From Ehretia macrophylla (taxonomy: Eukaryota > Streptophyta > Magnoliopsida > Boraginales > Ehretiaceae), in assembly GCA_037974665.1 (NCBI GenBank), contig CM075768.1, positions 14,871,001 to 14,935,000 on the forward strand: a stretch of DNA of 64,000 nucleotides, in the 5' to 3' direction. The position numbers and the translations under genes are program-made. Positions 47,860 through 58,181 of this stretch are shown in pieces. Under the pieces are notes generated by a model. It did not search any database. It was not told the origin of the DNA and saw only the letters and a list, made by a program, of their open reading frames with translations. Position 1 is the first letter of the stretch. Every line of letters begins with the position of its first letter.

Positions 47860-49181
47860 CTTCTTTCTCAGAATTAGATAACCAGTGAAAATTATTGTAA
47901 ATAATTGTTGGTCATAAAATAAAAATAAGTCATTCAACACTTTTTTTTTCCTCATATCACTTCTCATTGTTCTAACACACACACGAAAAAAAAAAAAAGT
48001 TTTTCCCCAACTCAGTGCACACCCTATTTAAAGTGGCTTCACCACTGACATACGAGTCATTGTCATTAGATTTTAAAGTAGCACGATCTAAATTAATCTT
48101 TACTGGAAAAAAAATTGTCTGAGCATTAAATTATATGTTATAGCTCCCATTCAAAAATAAAAATCTTAGATATGCTCCTACATTACTAGTACCACTAGTA
48201 ACAATGTTTATTAACTTTGTAACTTCATTTTCATTATATAAAATAGGAAATTAAAATTTTATCCCTTTTACGGTCAAAAACTCTGTGTCTAAATTTGGAA
48301 AGATGCATAGATTTCATATGCATAAACTCCCAAACTTTGGAATGGCTGAAAACTAGACTGGCGCTAGAAAAGTAAAGATAGTCTTCCTCTTCCAAGAGTC
48401 ATGTTTACATATATATCATTTGCTAGGGTAGATCTACGTTTCTGACCCTAAAGACGTAAAGGTAGAGCTGTATCTCAAGCCTCATGGGAATTAATCCCCG
48501 TTCAGAAGGTGCAGGGCACAATATAATTTTTGCCAGTAACTCTATCTTTCTTTTTTCTTTTTCTTTTTCTTTTTCTTTTTTTGCTATTTTCTTGCCAAAA
48601 ACATTTTCTTAAGGTGATTACATTAAGGTCCCTCTTTTTTTAATAAATTATACTAACCTCTCTTATCATAATTTTTTGCCTTCAACAACATGTTAGTCTT
48701 ATTTCGGCAATTTTATCCTTATAATTTTAAAATAACAATTTCCATGTCTTTTCGTAATCCAAATCTAGAAATTGTCTAATAGTTGGTAAACAAATTTATG
48801 ATATCATTATGTCAATGGTTGGCAACTTAAAAAAATAGTAATAAATTAAAGATAAGGCGATGAATATACTGATGATATTTAGAAGTTTTTTTTTTTGCCG
48901 GGTTAGCAAGAATATTTCAAACCACTATCAAAAACTTAGTAAAACCCATTGACATTTGGAAGTTTGTTTCACGATCAATTTAATTGTGGACATACATGAT
49001 GGAGATTTGTATAACTAGCATATAAGAATAGAAGAGAGGTTGGTGTAATTGTGTTTGTTCCTTTAAAAGTAATAAAGTTCAGGCATATGCATATTGTATA
49101 AAACATTAAATGCACGATAATTATGTTGATGTCAAAACTAGTTGCTCTTTCCGTAAATTGATTAACTACCATCATTTTCAG
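47860..49181. other. TPS copy B intron 3, right part
   Basis: AT-rich sequence closely parallel to 17116-18423; no gene seen. Confidence 0.7.
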
Positions 49182-49400
49182 GTGGTGGAAACACTTGGGT
49201 CTTGTTGATAAGCTCAGCTTCGCTAGAGATCGACCTTTGGAGTGCTTTCTCTGGACAGTTGGAATCCTTCCAGAACCCAAGTACTCTTCCTGCAGAATCG
49301 AACTAACCAAGACCATTGCCATTCTTCTGGTAATTGATGATATTTTTGAAACTTTTGGAAAAATAGACGAGCTCCTCCTTTTCACTAATGCAATTCGAAG
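49182..49400 (+). pseudogene. TPS copy B exon 4 (open)
   Basis: 219 bp, the standard TPS exon 4 length. It has an intact CAG acceptor (phase G, completing RWWKHLGL) and donor (AG/GTTTGC). Residues include FARDRPLECFLWTVGILPEP with the RDR loop that closes over the diphosphate, then LLVIDDIFETFGKIDELLLF. The first metal-binding motif is DDIFE, with Glu where the canonical DDxxD has Asp. This is the undisturbed form of the exon that the Tnt1-like element splits in copy A. Confidence 0.93.
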
Positions 49401-49615
49401 GTTTGCAACTTCAAATTTTCTCTTTAACAATTATATGTCCGTATAAATTTAAGGAGAGTCTCTCATTCAGTAGTGGGACACACCCCACACTTAGTCGGAT
49501 TGAGTGACGCTGCCCGCACTGAGAGGCAGACTGTTCGGCATTGTTGTAAAATAGATATTTTTTTATCAATTCAAATTTTGATGGATTTTTTATTTCCGAC
49601 AATCGGGTTTCTCAG

Positions 49616-49754
49616 ATGGGATCTTAATGCAATGGAAGGGCTTCCTCAATACATGAAAATATGTTACATGGCGCTTTACAACACTACTAACGAAATATGC
49701 TACAGGATCTTGAAAGAACATGGATGGAGTGTCCTGCCATTTCTAAAATCCACG
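49616..49754 (+). pseudogene. TPS copy B exon 5 (open)
   Basis: 139 bp, the canonical length. Encodes [38 protein letters not shown] and PFLKST, with both splice sites intact. It sits in a dead gene. Confidence 0.93.
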
Positions 49755-50003
49755 GTAAAATGTTCCTTCTAAACTCATAATCCACCAATGTGGTTTATAC
49801 CAAAGGCGGATCCAAGTAGTAGGATTTGAGAGCTGCAACCCAAACTGACCTTACAAATTGTTTTAAATTACCTTTAAAATCCTTGACCTTTTTTTATTTG
49901 AAATCTCTATAACCCGACTAGTTTAATCTTCAAAACTACTTAGCCCTCATTCATAAAATATTCTAAATTTACATGATTAAACATGAATTTTTACATGTCG
50001 CAG

Positions 50004-50235
50004 TGGATAGATATGACTGAAGGTTTTATGATAGAAGCAAAGTGGTTCAGCAGTGGACATGTATCCAATTTGGAAGAATATATGGAGACTAGTGTTTCCA
50101 CAGCAGGGGCATACATGGCCTTAGCGCATATATTCTTTCTAATTGGGCAAGGGGTCACGGAGGAGAATGTAGCACTTCTGATAAAACCATATCCAAGACT
50201 CTTTTCGTGCTTGGGATGATTTGGGAACTTCAAAG
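50004..50235 (+). pseudogene. TPS copy B exon 6 (20 bp deletion)
   Basis: Starts with TGG (WIDMTEGFMIEAKWF), the Trp lost to TAG in copy A. A 20 bp deletion after FSC removes the GRILRL region, and the frame stops two codons later (FSCLG-stop). Length is 232 bp against 252 bp in A. Confidence 0.93.
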
Positions 50236-51110
50236 GTTTGTGATTAAGAAGTTTTTCACTTTCATGATGAGGAGCAAAATTTTTAATATATTCAAGTCTA
50301 TTTGTTAAATTACCACTTCATTTAAAATTTTAAACTAGTAATTTTGTTGATATATTCAAGCCTATTTATTAAATTACCATTTTATTAAAAAACTTAAGTT
50401 GTTAAAGAGAAATTATTATATTTATTTATTATTTTAAACACCGTCCCCACATACAGAGGGATTCTTTTTTAACCTTGTACATGAACAGTTTGAATGTTTT
50501 TAATGATAGCAAGACTTTTTTTTTTTCTTGTTTCCATACACCCCACCTCCACATGTTCCCAATCTTCATGAGATTCAAGCTCTGGTCTTCCAACTTCCAA
50601 GACAAATAGCCTACTACTATCCTACTCTTCAATATCGAGTGATGATAAGACTTGAACCAAAGACTATTTGATAATTTGGCCTCTAATTAGCACTACGTTT
50701 AAAATATTAATTAAGTTGTTAGAAATAAATCACTATATTTATTTATTATATCGCACACTATTTCATCAAAACTCTTTAGTCATTAGTTGAATGAATTGGA
50801 ATATCTAAGAGTGTGTGTGCTGCAACCCCTCTCAATTCAAATTTTGTCTCAAAATGTGTGTATTTTTTAAGTATTTTGAATTAAATTAATTTAGTCCCAT
50901 CGACAAAAATTATCTCTATATGAGTGTTTAATTATTTGATTTTAGCCTCCACGGTTAACAAATCTTGACTCTGCCCTGTTTGATAGTAGTCCTTGGTAAC
51001 CAAGTGAGTAAGACTAATATATAGCATATATGAATTTCAAATCAGGCTTCTTTATTATAAAAAAAAAAAAAAATTGAGTGACAACTAAAGGTTTTCCATC
51101 TCCATTACAG
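50236..51110. other. TPS copy B intron 6
   Basis: AT-rich. It contains the same SINE-like motif as intron 6 of copy A (about 50285-50740) and about 150 bp extra (about 50805-50985) not in copy A. No gene. Confidence 0.5.
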
Positions 51111-51402
51111 GAGGAACAAGAAAGAGGGGACCTTGCATCAAGTATACAATTGTACACGAGAGAGAATAACATACAATCCGATAATGAAGCAAGGAAACAT
51201 ATCTTGCAACTCATAAATGGCTTATGGAGAGAGCTAAATGGAGAGTTTATATCTCCAAATGCCATGCCTTTATCGATAATCAGAGCTGCTTTTAATATGG
51301 CTAGAGCTTCCCAAGTCGTCTACCAGCATGAGCAGGATACTTACCATTCCAGCGTACGTAGATAACTACGTAGAGGCTTTGTTTTTCACTCCTGTAGATT
51401 GA
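51111..51402 (+). pseudogene. TPS copy B exon 7 (4 bp insertion)
   Basis: Reads EEQERGDLASSIQL, a better match to the TPS consensus than copy A, through VVYQHEQDTYHSSV. Then four extra bases (AGCGTACGTAGAT against AGCGTAGAT in A) shift the frame to a stop at RR. The original end FFTPVD-TGA is still readable at 51400-51402. Confidence 0.93.
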
Positions 51403-51439
51403 GATCATCGGAGTATCACCCAAAGAAAAAAATTACCCG

Positions 51440-51786
51440 GGTTAATATCATTTTTGGTCTCTTATTTTCTTACCTTATTGACACTTTGGTCCCTTATCTT
51501 CAAAAGTGAGATATTTCAATCTCTTATTTTTTAAAGTTGAGACACCGTTAGTCTTTTTCGCTCAATCCGTTAATTTTTTAACGGGAAAATAAAACACATG
51601 TGCTGCACACGTGCTTCTCCCGTTAAAAAATTAACGGATTGAGTTAAAAAATTAACGGATTGAACTAAAAAGACTAACGGTGTCCTAACTTTAAAATATA
51701 AGGGATTAAAATATTTCATTTTTGAAGATAAAGGACCAAAGTGTCAATGAAGTTAAAAAAAAATGGACCAAAAGTGGTATTGACCC
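51440..51786. mobile_element. Foldback MITE in the B-C spacer
   Basis: Nearly 350 bp hairpin. TTTTTGGTCTCTTATTTTCT at the left is mirrored by a GGACCAAAAGTGG-type right end. The centre is CCGTTAATTTTTTAACGG and CCCGTTAAAAAATTAACGG around CACATGTGCTGCACACGTG. It belongs to the type of repeat whose arms read as 'all ... rest of fluctuating GGACCAAAGTGTC' motifs; non-coding. Confidence 0.75.
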
Positions 51787-51953
51787 AAACTACCCCTTAC
51801 TGTTAGTAGTAAAGGGCCATATTTCCAGACAAAGTTTTATAATTTTATTTAAAGGAGAAACCTATGGCTTTGTAAATTAATTGATGGATGAAGGGCAAAG
51901 TGTTTCTGGCTATTTTCTTATTATTTTCTTTTTTTAACACAAGGTTTAATGTT

Positions 51954-52050
51954 CACTACAAGAAATCGGCTACATAGGTGCCAGTTTTGGGTTGGCGGTT
52001 GGCTAAACTGCGGCCTATAAAATTCAAAGATACTCCATTTAGCTGACAGT
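51954..52050. mobile_element. Isolated CACTA terminus
   Basis: CACTACAAGAAATCGGC at 51954, followed by subterminal GGCGGTTGGCTAAACTGC. This is the start of a different CACTA family from the one in intron 3. No partner end found in the window. Confidence 0.6.
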
Positions 52051-52064
52051 TCTAGGTATTGTCG

Positions 52065-52680
52065 AAGGAAAATTAAAGACGAGGATGCAAAAGTTGCATT
52101 TGCTTATCTAAAGACAAAGATGGATAATGACCTTATGTTCTATTTTTTAGCACACAGTTGATGTCGAGAATCGATTAAACAAGTTGTTCTGGACAAATGT
52201 TAGGTCGAGGGATGAGTACTCAGTATTTCGAGATGTTTTGATATTTGATGCGACATACAAGACAAACAAATACAATTATCCCTTGGTAATCTTGGCAGGG
52301 ATAAACAATCATTGGAACACTAGTATTTTTTATGTTGCATTAATCTATAGTGAGACCATAGATTCATATATATGGGTTCTAAGGACATTAATATCTATAC
52401 AGTGAACAATAAGATGTTTATATCTGTGGTAACTGATGGAAACAGAGCAATGCAAGCATCAATTGTTGAAGTGTTTAACAGAGGTTGTGTATATGGCATC
52501 TTCAATGGAACGCAATTATAAATGTTGATATAGAAAACTTCAATTTCATTTTTAACCGTTATATATCCCTTAACAGTTCAATTGAACGGTTTGAGGATGA
52601 GTGGAGGAAAATATTTGTCCATTACAACCTTGAGAATCACAAATGGATAGCAAAAGAATATGAGATAAGACATGTGATTT
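52065..52680 (+). pseudogene. FAR1/MULE-type transposase remnant
   Basis: A + strand remnant of the MULE transposase domain shared by FAR1/FHY3 proteins and Mutator-like elements. Fragments in order, in shifting frames: KIKDEDAKVAFAYLKTKMDN, then ENRLNKLFWTNVRSRDEYSV and FDATYKTNKYNYPLVILAGI (52184-52405), then VVTDGNRAMQASIVEVFN, and CIWHLQWNAIINVDIENF with FEDEWRKIFVHYNL (52485-52682). The order DATYKTN, TDGNRAM, CIWHLQWNA follows the family. At least two frameshifts; N- and C-termini missing. It could come from a mobile MULE or a FAR1-like gene. Confidence 0.82.
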
Positions 52681-52791
52681 GAGGCATACCGTCGAGGTCA
52701 CTTTATTAAAAAGTACTCAGCGGTGAGAAGGAATAAATGCATGCTTGAACATATTTCTTGAACAATTTTTCTGGTCTAGCGTAGTGCAGTG

Positions 52792-53406
52792 CATAGTTGT
52801 CGAATCGTGAATCGTATCATGAATTAAAATGTCATTTTTTTTAATCGTGAATCTAATCAAATCGTGAATTGTACCGATTCGGTCACAAATTTAAAACTAA
52901 TTGATATTTGACATATTATATTTCTATTAACAGTTTTTAGTTGAGATTCTTTATTTGCATTAATATTAATATATGTTTTTGTTACTTTTCTAGATTGTTC
53001 ACTACTTCATTTGTTCCTAGTAGCCCAAACAATTTCTGCATTACAACATCACACTATTTTTTTTGGTCGGAACAATATCACATTTCATAAGTGCCCAAAC
53101 TAGTACTCAAAAGCTGCTGTAAACACAAGTGGTCCAATCAGTTATGAGTTTTGTCTCCCTTTGTTTTTTCCTAAAGTGGGCTTATTTTGTTATATACTTT
53201 GAAATATTTTGGGCTTTTTTTAAAAAAAAAAAAAATTGACCCGAATCGCGAACGATTCAGTGAATTGTTCAATTCACATGATTCACTACGATTCGGTACC
53301 GATTCACTTGCGATTCACATCGATTCACGATTCTCTTATCTAATTCGTATCATTTTTTTAGTGAATCGTATCAAATCGTACGATTTGCACGATTCCAATT
53401 ACACTG
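52792..53406. mobile_element. hAT-like MITE with 8 bp duplication
   Basis: 615 bp with perfect GTGCAGTG flanks (52784-52791, 53407-53414). The ends are CATAGTTGTCGAATCGTGAA and CGATTCCAATTACACTG, an imperfect inverted pair. The subterminal zones are built of GATTCACGATTC-type repeats. No coding capacity. Confidence 0.85.
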
Positions 53407-53414
53407 GTGCAGTG

Positions 53415-53680
53415 TGAAAGATGACCTATCTCTTATAATCTCCACATCTTTACCCTGAAAAAATCTCCAGGAGACCATCAGATTCCTTCTTAGCGAGTGG
53501 GTTTAATAATTAAGTTTGGCGTTTTCAATATTGACATTATCCTTGTCTCCTTGAACATTCTTGCCTCTCAAATTATTTCGAGTATCAACCCTTCTTCATT
53601 GACACAGCTACGACAGAAATCACGCAACGGTTCATATCACTCTTGCAACTTTTCAGAATTGGGCCATAGTACTATATGTA
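53415..53680. other. Spacer, nothing recognised
   Basis: Low-information AT-rich sequence between the hAT MITE and the next inverted repeat. Confidence 0.5.
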
Positions 53681-54840
53681 GGTCTACAAAAAAAAATATC
53701 ACATTTAGTTTTTATTGTTTAAAAATAATTTTAATTTAATTTTTATTATTTAAATATTTTTAATTTCGTTCTTATTAATTTTTCAAAAGTTTTAATTTAG
53801 TTTCTATTATTTAAATTTTTTCAATTTCATCTCTATTGTATCCCTAATTTTTTAATTTTGTCTCTATTATTTATAAAAAGTTTCAATTTCGTCTCTATTA
53901 TTTTTTTAAAAGATTCAATTCCGTTCTTATTATTTTCTAAAAGTTTCAAATTCGTCTCTATTATTCAATGACTAAAATTAAATATTTTTGAGAAACAAGA
54001 GGGATGAATTTGAAATTTTTTAGAAAATAATATGGACTAAATTGACTAATTTGAACAATATGGACAAATTTAAAACTTGAGGGAAACAATATGGACAAAA
54101 TTAAAATTTTTTAGAAACAATAAGAATGAAATTAAAACTTTTGGAGAAACAAGAGGGATGAAATTGAAAAATTTTACATAGTATTTGAAAGCACTTGTAC
54201 TATGGAGTTCATTTGATTTATAAATGAATTCCATGATAATTTGTATTTATAAATGAATTCTCTTGTTTGGAACAATGATTTGCAATACATGTAAAATTAT
54301 AATTAAAAATTATATTTTACTCAAATATCCTTCTTTTATTTTATTAGAATTAGTAAAATTTAGGAATGATAAATAAGAACTTTTGAACTATCTAAATTAT
54401 TGATGCCCTGACTTAGTGATCAATTATTTTCTTCGTGTTTTATAGAAAGAAGAATGGTGAGGGAGAGGGTTTGAAATATTTTTTATTTTATTTTATTTTT
54501 ATCTTTGTATTTGAGTCAAAGTTAAACTTAAGTATAAAGAAAAATCTAAAGGGTAATTTTGTCTTCAAAAAATAGAACTAACTTAAAAAAACGTGGATTT
54601 GTAAATTTTACCTCTTGAGTAAGGATTTAGATAAGTTTTGAGCAAATTCAAGATTTGCAAATCCTGAATTTTCAATTTTTTAAAATGGTACTTCCAAACA
54701 TAAAAAGTTGGATTTACAAAAGGATTTTACAAAATTTTGTGGAATTCATTTGTTTTAGATAGTCTGTTAAACAATAAGAACAAAATTGAAACTTTTTTGA
54801 GACAATAAGGACTCAATGTGACATTTTTTTATCTACAAAC
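53680..54840. repeat. Large imperfect inverted repeat, AT-rich
   Basis: The left half repeats TTTCAATTTCGTCTCTATTA; the right half carries the reverse type (AATAAGAACAAAATTGAAAC, GAAACAAGAGGGATGAAATT). The middle part (about 54178-54770) looks like a nested element with ATGAATTCC / GGAATTCAT near its ends. No gene. Confidence 0.55.
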
Positions 54841-54929
54841 ATAACTTTAAAGGTCAGGCTTACAAACAATAATCCTCATTTGCTTTTTAGTTTTCGCACT
54901 TCTGTTTAAGGGAAATTTACACAAATGGT

Positions 54930-55075
54930 CTTTATTGTTTGTCTAAAATTTTAAATTTGTCCTACTATTCATAATTAGCCAATTTAGTTCATATTATTTT
55001 TTAAAAAAAGATTCTAATTTTGTCCATATTATTCATAATTAGCCAATTTAGTCCCTATTATTCCACAAAAATTTC
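54930..55075. repeat. Short direct repeat in the copy C upstream region
   Basis: TTCATAATTAGCCAATTTAG occurs twice about 65 bp apart (54970, 55032) with similar flanks. It lies upstream of the copy C TATA box. Confidence 0.6.
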
Positions 55076-55287
55076 AATCTAAGTAACCCTAAAATAATTT
55101 ATCCACTAATAAAATGTGATATAAATGTTAGATATCTCAAGTGCACAATTATTGGGGGACCTTTAACTTGTTACTGTATTGTTATCCTTTGGGTTCCCAG
55201 AAAAACAAACAAAAACAAAAAAAGCAAATAGTGGAGAACTATTTTTCTGGTTTCCATGATTCTCGGATCGACTAATTCTCCTATTCC

Positions 55288-55296
55288 TATATAAGT
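55288..55296 (+). promoter_or_regulatory. TATA box of TPS copy C
   Basis: CTATATAAG, 45 bp ahead of the copy C start codon. The distance fits transcription starting about 15-25 bp before the ATG. Units A and B have no counterpart. Confidence 0.65.
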
Positions 55297-55340
55297 TACA
55301 CAACTTAATAGCTGGTGAGTTAACTCTTCAACAACAGATC

Positions 55341-57296
55341 ATGGCCACCTACACAAGAAGCATTTCCTCGCTTTCACAAATTTGTGCAGCATCTTCTACT
55401 CGGCGGAAAATTATTCCGACTGCTTCAGGCCATAAACTCCAATCCATTCGTGTGGGTTCTCGCATTTGTATGTGCTTGCCATTTCCTATTTCGGAGTCTG
55501 TAGCAATGCCAATCCTCCGAGATAATCAATCTCCGCTCAAATATTTACGCCAACCCACGGTGTGTAACCATCCCTATCCCTCTGTGTTATTAGAGAAAAT
55601 TTTATTATATCTATTTATTGTTTTTAACACGTCTCCTCGCATATATGATTTTGATGGTTTGGCATTTACTCCTCCAACAAGTATGTTTTATATATAATGA
55701 TTTTGAGACTCCATGTTCTGGTTTAGAAAAAAGAAAAGAAAATGATATAGTTATCGACTTTAATGCTATTGTAATGCGAGTTTTAATGATATCATGTACT
55801 TAATTCTGGGATTGCCATATAGCTACTTCCTGCAGAAAATGACGATAGCAGCAGGATAAGGGAATTGGTAGAAAAAACTCGAATAGAAGTGCATAGAAGA
55901 ATGGAACCCTTAGACAAACTGAAACTAATAGACACACTTGAGAGGCTTGGAATTGCTTACCTTTTCGAAGAAGACATCAATACATTACTTGAAGGGTTTG
56001 CAGAAGGGCAACCAGATGAAGATCTGCAGACCACTGCATTACGTTTTCGATTGCTGCGACACAGAGGCTACAAGATTAGTCCCGGTATAATTCCTTTCAT
56101 GCACATTTTTTCGCTTCAATACTCTATATGTTGATAGTTTTCTGGGGTTTGTGTTTGTTAGCGTATATACATACCGCGTATAGGTGTATTCATGCTAAGT
56201 ATGGTAAAAGTCTAACTATGATTAAGCGGTATGTACGCGGCATGCATATTCACTAACACTATGATGCATCAATCGTTTACAATAGAGAGGTATGGCCATT
56301 TTAAGTGCAACCTGCAAAATTCCAAGCTTGGTAAGTATTAACTTACCATCTCACGCATAAAGTTTAAAAGGTGAAGTGTACAAAACCCCTATTCTTTTAA
56401 AAGTACACAGAACCCCTTGGGTGTTTTTAAACGCAACACAGTTACCCCTCTTCACTTTTCCGTCAACTTTGTTGACGAAAAATAGTGAAAGACATAAATA
56501 CCTCTATTTTTTTTTCCTTTTACTTATTTATCTATAATATATATATTTAATATACATTATAACAAAAAGATGATATGTATATATACACACACACATAGCA
56601 CACTGGAAAAAAAACAACATATATACATATTTTATTGCAATACTGATGAATGTTTTATTTTTTTAATTTTTTTTGTAAAAGTTTATTTTAGTAAATGAAT
56701 AAACATATTTTATTACAAAATTGATAAAAGAATAATCTTAGTTGCAAAATGGGTGTGTGTCATACATTTGCGGTTAAAACTAACGATTTTTTTTTTTTTT
56801 TTTACGAAAATACTAATCGTGATGTGTTTTGAAAATAACAAGAAGTGCTATGCACTTTTAAAAGTACGGGAGGTCTTGTGTACCTCAAAAAAATATTGGG
56901 GATTCTCTGCACTTCCTCCAAGTTTAAATTGCCAAAGAATAATTGTATTATATTCTTTATTATGGTCAACACATCCTCTTATGGGCATGCGAGAATTGTT
57001 TTCATTGAACATTTCACATGGACATTTTTTTAAATAGACAGTCACGAGACTTGAACTCAGGATCATTTAGCAAATACTATATTAAATGAGCACTTTATTT
57101 AAATGTTTAAATTGTTAAAAATGAGTTTTAGTAAAATGATTTATTATCTTCAATAGTATATATTGTAATCATCAAAATGGAAATGTTTTTAAAACAAAAG
57201 ATATTGTTACTAATATTAGTTGTAATCACTATTAACGGTAAGAATCAATACTTTATGTGGACAAAAAGTTTATTCTTAGATATTTTATCAGAAGAT
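55341..57296 (+). CDS. Terpene synthase copy C, 5' part (exon 1 candidate and exon 2)
   Basis: The only TPS copy with a start and a clean exon 2. Candidate exon 1 starts at ATG 55341 in good context (ATCATGGCC). Its first 70 or so residues (MATYTRSISSLSQICAASST, then SGHKLQSIRVGSRICMCLP) are basic, Ser-rich and acid-poor, like a plastid transit peptide. Exon 2 is 55836-56084 with intact acceptor and donor. No RRx8W motif is visible. The exon 1 donor is uncertain (GT choices near 55559 do not give the phase exon 2 needs). Intron 2 is interrupted at 57297 by an antisense copia element; exons 3-7 would lie beyond the window. It may be a working plastid terpene synthase or a third pseudogene. Confidence 0.65.
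55836..56084 (+). CDS. TPS copy C exon 2 (intact)
   Basis: 249 bp between TGCAG and CCCG/GTATAA. Open throughout: DDSSRIRELVEKTRIEVHRR, then MEPLDKLKLIDTLERLGIAY, FEEDINTLLEGFAEGQPDED and ALRFRLLRHRGYKISP. It ends with one base (G) that joins the AC of exon 3 to make Asp, matching the exon 3 phase seen at 4404. It lacks the TA insertion of copies A and B. Confidence 0.92.
56085..57296. other. TPS copy C intron 2, left part
   Basis: Matches intron 2 of copy A but without the 2839-3288 MITE. It carries a private insertion of about 35 bp near 56191 and the SINE-like segment at about 57036-57140. It ends in AAGAT, the probable 5 bp duplication of the copia element. Confidence 0.7.
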
Positions 57297-57771
57297 TGTT
57301 AGGATTTGTCAAAAATAATCTAACATGTTTTTAAGAACTTCTTTAACAAACCCTAAAATTATATGTTACTATCCACTTCAATTCAAAAGAATAATGAGAT
57401 ATAGAAAGCGGAAGCGTACCTGAATCCATTGTTGGAGATAGATAAACAGGTTGTGATCTTCCAAATTGGTACGAACTTTTTGCCAAAGGTGTAGCCTCTT
57501 TTCTCTATTGATAGGGATGTAGAGAAAAAACAACGTACGTATAATTTGGGGACCATAACCCTAATATAACTTATAAGTTTTAAATATTTCTAGTTTGGCC
57601 CCTCATCAAATTAGAAATATCACTCAGGTATCTACACATTAATTCCATGATAATTATACCCACAAGCCTAAACTTAATTTTTAATTAGATCACTTTAATT
57701 AAGCTTAATTAATAGATAGCACAACACATTTAAATATTTACATGTGTGGCCCCACATGTTGAAATTTTCCA
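57297..57771 (-). repeat. 3' LTR of the antisense copia element
   Basis: 475 bp, bounded by TGTTAGG and TTTTCCA. The right copy at 63636 matches it from the same start. Confidence 0.9.
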
Positions 57772-57784
57772 ATAATCTCCCATT
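57772..57784 (-). promoter_or_regulatory. Polypurine tract of the antisense copia element
   Basis: On the minus strand CCAATGGGAGATTAT directly precedes the LTR start TGGAAAATTT. It has the form usual in plant copia elements (AAGTGGGAGATT). Confidence 0.8.
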
Positions 57785-58181
57785 GGGCCACATATAACCT
57801 TATAAATGTGTTTAACTTTATGAGCTCCAAAATTTGCTATCACAACCTTAGGGTATATCTGGACAATCTCGTCCATTGATTATATCAATATAGGATCAAA
57901 GCGGTCTTCGTCACATTTAGCGTAACTAAACCCATCAATGGTCACGTATACCAATATAACCAAATGACATAGATCAATCATGGATGCATAGCATGGAAAA
58001 CTACATGAAATGTAATCCAGACATGTCTATTTCCAACTGGTCCTACTTTAGTGAGATCAAAACTGAACATAATGTAACAGAGTGACATGAACTAAATGTC
58101 TATATTTCTGATCAGAAAAATAACCAAATACATAAATATGACCAAAATCAAACATAAAGCAAATAAATGCACAAATTCCCA

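Larger units (their letters stand above)
32744..51402 (+). pseudogene. Terpene synthase pseudogene, copy B
   Basis: The same gene and order as copy A: exon 2 32744-32994, exon 3 remnant 33789-33972, exon 4 49182-49400, exon 5 49616-49754, exon 6 50004-50235, exon 7 51111-51402. Exons 4 and 5 are open and full length. Lesions are no exon 1, the shared +2 bp shift and lost splice sites in exon 2, the first half of exon 3 deleted, a 20 bp deletion in exon 6 that removes the GRILRL segment ahead of the second metal-binding motif, and 4 bp added in exon 7 (stop at VRR). Intron 3 holds the CACTA element. It is not functional. The active-site motif reads DDIFE rather than DDxxD. Confidence 0.93.

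Noticed and set aside
52784..53414. Host regulatory module made of GATTC repeats
   Set aside because: The perfect 8 bp duplication and paired ends identify it as a hAT-type MITE.
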